Assembly: GCF_006539925.1 (NCBI RefSeq)
Contig: NZ_BJNY01000017.1
Span: 1-64,000, forward strand
Direction: 5' to 3'
From: Glutamicibacter uratoxydans
GTDB lineage: Bacteria > Actinomycetota > Actinomycetes > Actinomycetales > Micrococcaceae
DNA length: 64,000 bases
Position 1 is the stretch's first letter; each line of letters starts with the position of its first letter. Shown here in pieces: positions 58,837 to 64,000 of the stretch. Position numbers and translations under genes: made by a program. Under the pieces are notes generated by a model that made no database searches, was not told the origin of the DNA, and worked only from the letters and a program-made list of their open reading frames with translations.

Positions 58837-60291
58837 CTAGGCGCTGACGGTCTGGATGCGGGTGGATGCCACCGAGGCGGGGTCAATGGCCAGCTGCGGG
58901 GCGGTGGCGGCGAAGTTGGTTAGCTGCTCGTAACCGGCGGCCCAGTTCAGCAGCGCGGCGTCCTGGTAGTGGTTGGCTGCCAGCTGCCAGCCCACCGGCA
59001 GCCCGGAGGCGGTGAAGCCGGCGGGCATGGCGATCACCGGCAGGCTGGCGGCCGAGAGCAGGCAGGCCGAACGCATCCAGTCCAGATAGGTTTCGGCCCG
59101 CGTGCCTGCAATGTCTTCCGGCCAACGCCAGGAGGCGTCGAAGGGCAGCACCTGGGCGGCCGGGGAAAGGAAGATGTCATAGCGCGAATAGAAGTCCTGC
59201 ACCGCGCGCTGAAGCCGGGTGCGGGCCGCCATGGTTGAAATCATGGCGGCTCCATCCAGGTCCAGACCCTTCTTCACATTCCAGCGGACCTCCGGCTTGA
59301 TCAGCTCGCCCTTGGCCTCGACCAGGGCGCCGAGATTGGTGGCGAAGTCGAAGGCGCGCACATTGCCGAAGACCTCGTCGGCCTCGCGGAAGTCGATGCT
59401 CGCCTCTTCGAGGATCGCCCCGGCGGCCTCGAAGACCGCCAGCTGGCCGCGCAGCACCTCGATGACTTCCTGTTCCACCGGGACCCCGATGCCGAAGTCG
59501 AAGCTGTAGCCGATGCGCACGCCCTTCAGGTTTGGCGCGAGCTGGGCGAAGTCCTGGCCGCGCAACGTATTGGGGGTCGGCAGCTGTGCGTCCCCGGCGC
59601 TGGCCTGCATGAACAGCGAGATATCCTCCACGCTGCGGGCCATCGGGCCCGAACGCGCAAGCCAGGAGTAGGCGTTCGAGGGAGCTTCCAGCGGGATCAC
59701 GCCATAGGACGGGCGGAAGCCGATGACATTGCAGAAGCTTGCGGGGATGCGCAGGCTGCCGCCCATGTCCGAGCCGTCGCCCAGCGGCTGGATGCGTGCG
59801 GCGATGGCTGCCGCGACGCCGCCCGAGGAGCCGCCGGCCGAACGGTCGGTGGCATAAGGGTTGGTGGTGGTGCCGAAGACTTCGTTGAAGGTGTGGGAAC
59901 CGGCCCCGAATTCGGGCACATTGGTCTTGCCGGTCCGAATGGCCCCGGCCGCCGTCAGACGGGCAATCTGCAAATCGTCGTGCTCCGGGACATTGTGCTC
60001 CAGCGCCAGCGAACCCTGGGTGGAACGCAGGCCTGCGGTGTTGAAGGTGTCCTTGTGGGTCATCGGCAGCCCGTGCAGCAGGCCGGTGGCCTCGCCCCGA
60101 GCGCTGGCCTCGTCGGCCGCCGCCGCGAGCTGCTGGGCCCGCTCGAAATCGGTGGTCACCACAGCGTTGATCGCGCCGTTGACCTCTTCGATGGCGTTGA
60201 TGTGGCTGGCGAGGGCTTCGCGGGCCGAGATTTCTCGGCTGCGGATCTTGCCGGTGAGCTGTACTGCTGACAGCTGCTGGATCTCGTTCAT
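58837..60291 (-). CDS. amidase (amidase-signature family)
   Basis: The 484-residue amidase has the Lys-Ser-Ser catalytic triad layout: Lys in GLPMTHKDTFNTAG, cis-Ser in DRSAGGSSGGVAAAIAAR, nucleophile Ser in GDGSDMGGSLRIPA. It hydrolyses an amide R-CO-NH2 or R-CO-NHR to the acid. The start at 60291 (MNEIQQLSAVQLTGKIRSRE) follows AAGG-type sequence and matches family N-termini; a reading to 60378 adds unrelated residues. It is the first gene of the minus-strand operon, divergent from the DUF5058-type transporter. Confidence 0.92.
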   Translation of the reverse strand: MNEIQQLSAVQLTGKIRSREISAREALASHINAIEEVNGAINAVVTTDFERAQQLAAAADEASARGEATGLLHGLPMTHKDTFNTAGLRSTQGSLALEHNVPEHDDLQIARLTAAGAIRTGKTNVPEFGAGSHTFNEVFGTTTNPYATDRSAGGSSGGVAAAIAARIQPLGDGSDMGGSLRIPASFCNVIGFRPSYGVIPLEAPSNAYSWLARSGPMARSVEDISLFMQASAGDAQLPTPNTLRGQDFAQLAPNLKGVRIGYSFDFGIGVPVEQEVIEVLRGQLAVFEAAGAILEEASIDFREADEVFGNVRAFDFATNLGALVEAKGELIKPEVRWNVKKGLDLDGAAMISTMAARTRLQRAVQDFYSRYDIFLSPAAQVLPFDASWRWPEDIAGTRAETYLDWMRSACLLSAASLPVIAMPAGFTASGLPVGWQLAANHYQDAALLNWAAGYEQLTNFAATAPQLAIDPASVASTRIQTVSA

Positions 60292-60392
60292 GACTGGCCT
60301 TTCGGGAAGTGGCTGCGAGCTTTGCCACAATCTTCGGCTTACGCTGGCGACATTCGGAATAGGGTGGGCGCAAATCATGCGTTTTGGAGGAT

Positions 60393-60412
60393 TTGGCCAC
60401 TTTTATGGCCAA
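60393..60412. promoter_or_regulatory. inverted repeat between divergent amidase and transporter operons
   Basis: TTGGCCA at 60393-60399 and TGGCCAA at 60406-60412 form a perfect 7-bp inverted repeat with a 6-base spacer. It lies 102 bp before the amidase and 95 bp before the membrane-protein gene, so it may bind the two-HTH Lrp regulator at 55124-56068. Confidence 0.65.
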
Positions 60413-60506
60413 TTCCCCCATTCCTTGCCTAGCCTCTCGACCCGATGGAACCTTGAATCCATGAGACACGCATCACAGTGATGATGTGACAGCTAAGGAG
60501 AGTTCG

Positions 60507-61247
60507 ATGTACCTACCACTGGCCGCGGCGGACCCGGCATCAACTGATATCTGGGCAGTAGCAAACTCGCCGTTCTTATGGTTCTGCGCACTGGGCGTCT
60601 TCGCAGTGATCTTCGTCCAGACCTTCCTCTACAGCCGGGCCGCGAAGGCGGCAGCCCCGCACGTCGACATGCCACTGCGCGAAGTCAAGGAGGCCTTCCG
60701 CGCAGGCGCCGTCGCTTCCATCGGTCCGTCGCTCTCGGTGGTCTTGGTAGCCATCGCGTTGCTGGCGCTGTTCGGAACCCCCGCAGTGCTGGTGCGCATT
60801 GGCCTGATCGGCTCGGCGGCCACCGAAACCGCCAGCGCGAACCTAGCGGCCCAGTCCATGGGCTCGATGCTCGGCGGCGACAGCTACACCCAGCAGGTCT
60901 TCGCCGTGGCGTTCATGGCCATGAGCCTGTCCGGCGGCATGTGGATGCTGTGCACCCTGCTGCTCACCCCGGTGCTCAAGCGCGGCAGCAAGTCGCTGGC
61001 CAAGCGCAACCCGGCGGCCATGGCGCTGATCCCCACCGCGGCCCTACTCGGCGCATTCAGCATGCTGACCATTGCCGAAATCCCCAAGTCGAACATCCAC
61101 ATGATGCTGGTGCTGATCTCCGCAGCCTCCATGGCGTTCTTCCTCTTCCTGGCCAAGGTGCTAGGCGCCAAATGGCTCAAGGAATGGGCCCTTGGCTTCG
61201 CCATCCTCATCGCCATCACCGCCGGCTATTTCATGCACACCGCCTAG
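60507..61247 (+). CDS. DUF5058-type membrane protein
   Basis: The 246-residue protein has about six hydrophobic segments (FLWFCALGVFAVIFVQTFLY, VASIGPSLSVVLVAIALLAL, FAVAFMAMSLSGGMWMLCTL, MMLVLISAASMAFFLFLAKV). It resembles DUF5058 family proteins, which lack a known function. The ATG at 60507 has AAGGAGA 6 bp upstream. It is the first gene of an operon with a second membrane protein and an M20 hydrolase, so the pair is likely to take up the hydrolase substrate; that role is inferred. Confidence 0.8.
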   Translation: MYLPLAAADPASTDIWAVANSPFLWFCALGVFAVIFVQTFLYSRAAKAAAPHVDMPLREVKEAFRAGAVASIGPSLSVVLVAIALLALFGTPAVLVRIGLIGSAATETASANLAAQSMGSMLGGDSYTQQVFAVAFMAMSLSGGMWMLCTLLLTPVLKRGSKSLAKRNPAAMALIPTAALLGAFSMLTIAEIPKSNIHMMLVLISAASMAFFLFLAKVLGAKWLKEWALGFAILIAITAGYFMHTA

Positions 61248-61269
61248 GGCATAGAAAAGGACAATTCTC

Positions 61270-61989
61270 ATGAGCACCCAAACCCTCACCAGCGCCGATG
61301 CGTCAATGGCGCGCTTCGACAAGCAGACCACCCGCTATGGATCGATCACCATGACACTCGGCCTGATCTTCTCGCTGCTCGGCCCGATCTACTTGGTGTT
61401 CTTCTCCGGCCTTGAGATCACCCCGACCATGATCGGGGTCGCCTTCGCCGCGGTGGCCGCCACCTTCGGCGTCTTCTGGATCGTCGAACCGCTGACCTAC
61501 TTCCCCATCCTGGGTTCGGCGGCCATGTACCAGGCATTCATGATTGGCAACATCTCTAACAAGCTGCTGCCAGCGGCCATTGTTGCCCAGTCCTCGATCA
61601 ACGCCAAGCCGGGCACCCGCCGCGGAGATCTGGCCAGTGTCATGGCCATCTGCGGAGCCGCCACCGTGCACCTGACAAGCCTGCTGATCTTCGTCGGCCT
61701 GCTCGGCTCATGGCTGGTGTCGATCGTGCCCATTGAGGTGATCGAAGTGGCGCGCATCTACATCCTGCCTTCGCTGATGGGAGCCGTGCTGGTCCAGGCC
61801 ATCGTCGCAATGAAGCAGCTTCGCCCTACCATCGTGGCCATCACGCTCTCGCTGCTGATGTATTTTGTGGTCATCCCGCTGGTTCCTTCCCTCGCACTGT
61901 TCGGCACCGCACTGGTGGTGCTCTTCTCCATCGTCCTTTCCTGGATTGTCCGCGACCGCAAAGCAGTCCATACCACCGAAGAAGCCTAG
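61270..61989 (+). CDS. membrane protein paired with the DUF5058-type protein
   Basis: The 239-residue protein has six to seven hydrophobic segments (GSITMTLGLIFSLLGPIYLV, MIGVAFAAVAATFGVFWIVE, LGSAAMYQAFMIGNISNKLL, VHLTSLLIFVGLLGSWLVSI, IYILPSLMGAVLVQAIVAM, VVIPLVPSLALFGTALVVLF). I do not recognise a family. AAAGGA precedes the ATG. It lies 22 bp after the DUF5058-type gene and 10 bp before the M20 gene, so all three are one operon. A two-subunit secondary transporter is the simplest reading. Confidence 0.75.
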   Translation: MSTQTLTSADASMARFDKQTTRYGSITMTLGLIFSLLGPIYLVFFSGLEITPTMIGVAFAAVAATFGVFWIVEPLTYFPILGSAAMYQAFMIGNISNKLLPAAIVAQSSINAKPGTRRGDLASVMAICGAATVHLTSLLIFVGLLGSWLVSIVPIEVIEVARIYILPSLMGAVLVQAIVAMKQLRPTIVAITLSLLMYFVVIPLVPSLALFGTALVVLFSIVLSWIVRDRKAVHTTEEA

Positions 61990-61999
61990 GGAGTCAAAG

Positions 62000-63220
62000 T
62001 TGAGCACCGAATCAGCACGCCTGAAAACCACCCTCGACGAGGAACAGGCTCAAATCATGCACCAGATGTACAAGCACCTTCATGCGCATCCAGAACTGTC
62101 CATGCAGGAACACCAGACTGCCGCCTATATCCAGGGCAAGCTGGATGAACTGGGCATCGAGAACTTCATCTGCGGCGGCACCGGAGTGGTGGGCATCCAG
62201 CGCAACGGCGAAGGAGCAGTCATTGGCTTCCGCGCAGACACCGACGGGCTTCCCATCGCCGAGGACACCGGAGCTGGGTACGCCTCCACCGCCCGAGGCA
62301 CACTGGCCGACGGTACCGAAGTTCCGGTCATGCACGGCTGCGGGCACGACACCCACGTCACCGCAGCGCTGACCGCGGCCGCAAGGCTTGCCGAACAAAC
62401 CGACGCATGGCAGGGCACCATTGTCTGGCTCTTCCAGCCAGGCGAGGAAACCGCCGCTGGAGCCAAGGCGATGCTTGCCGACGGCCTGTGGGACAAGGCT
62501 CCGCGCCCGGACATCATCCTGGGCCAGCATGTCTTTCCCTTCGCGGCAGGCTCCATCGGACTGACCCCGGGAGCCGCCATGGCCATGGCCGATTCCTTCA
62601 AGATCATCCTGAAGGGCAAGCAGTCCCACGGCTCCCAGCCGCAGGATTCCATCGACCCGATTGTGCTCGGCGCGCACACCATCGCACGGCTGCAGACCCT
62701 GGTCTCCCGTGAGCTGGCTCCGCAATCCCCCGCTGTGGTTACCTGTGGTTCTTTCCATGCGGGCCTGAAGGAAAACATCATCCCCGACAAGGCCGAATTC
62801 ACCCTGAACGTGCGCACCTTCACCGAGGATGTCCGCACCCATGTGTTGGACGGCATCGACCGCATCGTCAATGCCGAGGCCATGGCGTCCAATGCGCCGA
62901 AGCCCCAGATCGAAATCTTCAACTCCTTCCCGAAGCTTCACAACGACCCGGAGCAAACTGAGATAGTGCACCGGGTTCTGGCCAATGAATTAGGCGAGGA
63001 CAAGGTGGTGGAAATCCCTCCTGCCATGGGTTCAGAAGACTTCGGCGCCCTGGGCGATGCCATCGGCGTCCCGTACGTGTACTGGTTCTTCGGCGGCTTC
63101 ATCCCGGGCGACGCTCCTGCACCGGTCAACCACTCCCCGCACTTCCTGCCCGACTACGAGCTATCGCTGGCCACCGGCGTTCGCGCCGCGCTAGCGGGTC
63201 TAGGCCACTACCTGCGCTGA
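62000..63220 (+). CDS. M20 family amidohydrolase (second copy)
   Basis: The 406-residue hydrolase has the same motifs as the copy at 53887: ADTDGLPIAEDT, HGCGHDTHV, FQPGEETAAGA and MGSEDFGALG. I count 14 differences over 99 aligned residues from the HEMYKHLH segment to HGCGHDTH. The start is TTG at 62000, with AGGGAG upstream; both copies are then exactly 406 residues. A longer reading to 61865 overlaps the preceding gene and is rejected. It is the last gene of the transporter operon, so substrate uptake and hydrolysis are made together. Confidence 0.93.
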   Translation: MSTESARLKTTLDEEQAQIMHQMYKHLHAHPELSMQEHQTAAYIQGKLDELGIENFICGGTGVVGIQRNGEGAVIGFRADTDGLPIAEDTGAGYASTARGTLADGTEVPVMHGCGHDTHVTAALTAAARLAEQTDAWQGTIVWLFQPGEETAAGAKAMLADGLWDKAPRPDIILGQHVFPFAAGSIGLTPGAAMAMADSFKIILKGKQSHGSQPQDSIDPIVLGAHTIARLQTLVSRELAPQSPAVVTCGSFHAGLKENIIPDKAEFTLNVRTFTEDVRTHVLDGIDRIVNAEAMASNAPKPQIEIFNSFPKLHNDPEQTEIVHRVLANELGEDKVVEIPPAMGSEDFGALGDAIGVPYVYWFFGGFIPGDAPAPVNHSPHFLPDYELSLATGVRAALAGLGHYLR

Positions 63221-63238
63221 TCATCTTCAACAATCGAC

Positions 63239-63285
63239 AGGGGCTTGGAATGAACGAAGATTCTGTTCATTCCGAGCCTCTTTTT
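63239..63285. terminator. terminator after the second M20 gene
   Basis: Inverted arms 63239-63255 and 63265-63281 pair over 17 positions with one G-C to G-T type mismatch region, followed by TTTTT. It separates the M20 operon from the convergent ABC-F gene. Confidence 0.85.
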
Positions 63286-63304
63286 ATTGCTTCAAGCAGC
63301 GCAG

Positions 63305-64000
63305 CTACATCATCACCGAACGTCGCAGGCTCAGGCCTTCGTCGTCCAGTTCAGCCCAGATTTCAATATCCAAGCGTTCCAGGAAGCGTTCATCGTGGCT
63401 GACAACCAACAACCCACCGTGGTAGTTCGACACAGCAGATACCAGCGCGTCCACCGTCTGGATATCGAGGTTGTTCGTTGGCTCATCCAAGATCAACAGC
63501 TGATGCGCGGGCTCCGCAAGCAATAGGCTCGCAAGTTTGACCCTGAACCTCTCGCCACCCGATAAGTCCCCTAGTTTTCGGTTGGCGGCAGTACCTCGCA
63601 AGAGGAAGCGTGCAAGCTGCGCTTGGACCTGCTGCCGAGCACTCTCGGGCGCTGCACCCTGCACGAAATCCAAGGCACTTTCGTTCTCATCCTCGAAGGA
63701 CAACCGCTGTGGAAGATAGCCGATGCGTGATGTGAAGGCTCGCAGACCCGATCCCCAAGACCTCTGTGTTCCTTCGAGAAGCTCAGTGATCATCCGGCTT
63801 TTGCCCACGCCGTTGGCACCGATGAGCGCCATTCGCTGCGGACCGCGTAATTCAGCAATGCTTTCGCCAGCATTGCAGAGTTCAAGCAAGCGCTTATTCG
63901 CAGGGACCATCGGATCTGGAAGATCGATGCGAATAAGACGGTCGTCACGGATCGCATCCTTGGCTCGCTGCGCTGCAGTGGCGGCCTCGGAAACCTTCTC
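63305..64000 (-). CDS. ABC-F family ATPase, C-terminal part (runs off the right edge)
   Basis: The last 231 codons of an ABC-F protein are present; the 5' end is outside the window, with the reading frame open to 64000. Visible are the second ATPase domain: Walker A LIGANGVGKSRMITEL, signature GDLSGGERFRVKLASLLLAE, Walker B LLILDEPTNNLDIQTVDALV and the H-loop VVSHDERFLERL. The upstream linker is charged. ABC-F proteins act on the ribosome (antibiotic protection or translation control) rather than as transporters. The subfamily cannot be read from this part. Confidence 0.9.
   Translation of the reverse strand, partial: EKVSEAATAAQRAKDAIRDDRLIRIDLPDPMVPANKRLLELCNAGESIAELRGPQRMALIGANGVGKSRMITELLEGTQRSWGSGLRAFTSRIGYLPQRLSFEDENESALDFVQGAAPESARQQVQAQLARFLLRGTAANRKLGDLSGGERFRVKLASLLLAEPAHQLLILDEPTNNLDIQTVDALVSAVSNYHGGLLVVSHDERFLERLDIEIWAELDDEGLSLRRSVMM

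Noticed and set aside
1-64000. tRNA, rRNA or CRISPR features
   Set aside because: Reading the gaps showed no cloverleaf, rRNA-like sequence or regularly spaced direct repeats.

Overview
The window reads as the chromosome of a high-GC Gram-positive of the Micrococcales, most like the Arthrobacter/Glutamicibacter group. This rests on actinobacterial gene families (a small excisionase-type HTH protein, a fused AccD/AccA-type carboxyltransferase, an actinobacterial PutA, Tex, TRIC), GC-rich codon use and frequent GTG/TTG starts. That placement is an inference from gene content. I found no tRNA, rRNA, CRISPR array, prophage or replication origin.

Left part (1-16.6 kb): a decayed IS630-type transposase, an AT-rich gap, and an isolated exopolysaccharide-initiating sugar transferase. 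Next come a triple-SH3b protein, ferritin with a strong terminator, Tex, a small lipoprotein, an S4 RNA-binding protein, an S9 peptidase, a DUF1697 protein and a TRIC channel. A TetR locus follows, with two MFS genes and a 28-bp palindromic operator, then a cold-shock gene with its own leader and terminator, and a luciferase-like monooxygenase.

Middle (16.7-38.5 kb): an MFS exporter divergent from an Lrp regulator, a strongly acidic small protein, a LysR regulator, GalU, an excisionase-type HTH protein, and a secreted peptidoglycan-binding polysaccharide deacetylase. Then come a 3-hydroxyisobutyryl-CoA-hydrolase-type enzyme, a GltB-like FMN/Fe-S protein, a CydDC-like exporter pair, a double-hotdog thioesterase overlapping trpF, a two-component system, a NatAB-like ABC transporter and several unknown proteins.

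Right part (38.6-64 kb): a complete proline-utilisation locus (putA, a divergent LysR gene, putP) with two interlocked inverted repeats between putA and the regulator. A HAD hydrolase pseudogene with at least three lesions and an SRPBCC-epimerase fusion follow. An unusual set of an ATP-grasp enzyme, an overlapping serine hydrolase and a convergent 916-residue PLP decarboxylase comes next. The most system-like stretch is 53.9-63.2 kb. There, a four-gene minus-strand operon (amidase, CaiB-type CoA-transferase, fused carboxyltransferase, two-HTH Lrp regulator) diverges from a three-gene plus-strand operon (DUF5058-type membrane protein, second membrane protein, M20 amidohydrolase). A near-identical second M20 amidohydrolase sits at the other side. 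I read it as an uptake and amide-hydrolysis island whose acid product is activated to a CoA ester and then decarboxylated or transcarboxylated. The substrate is unknown. The window ends inside an ABC-F ATPase gene.
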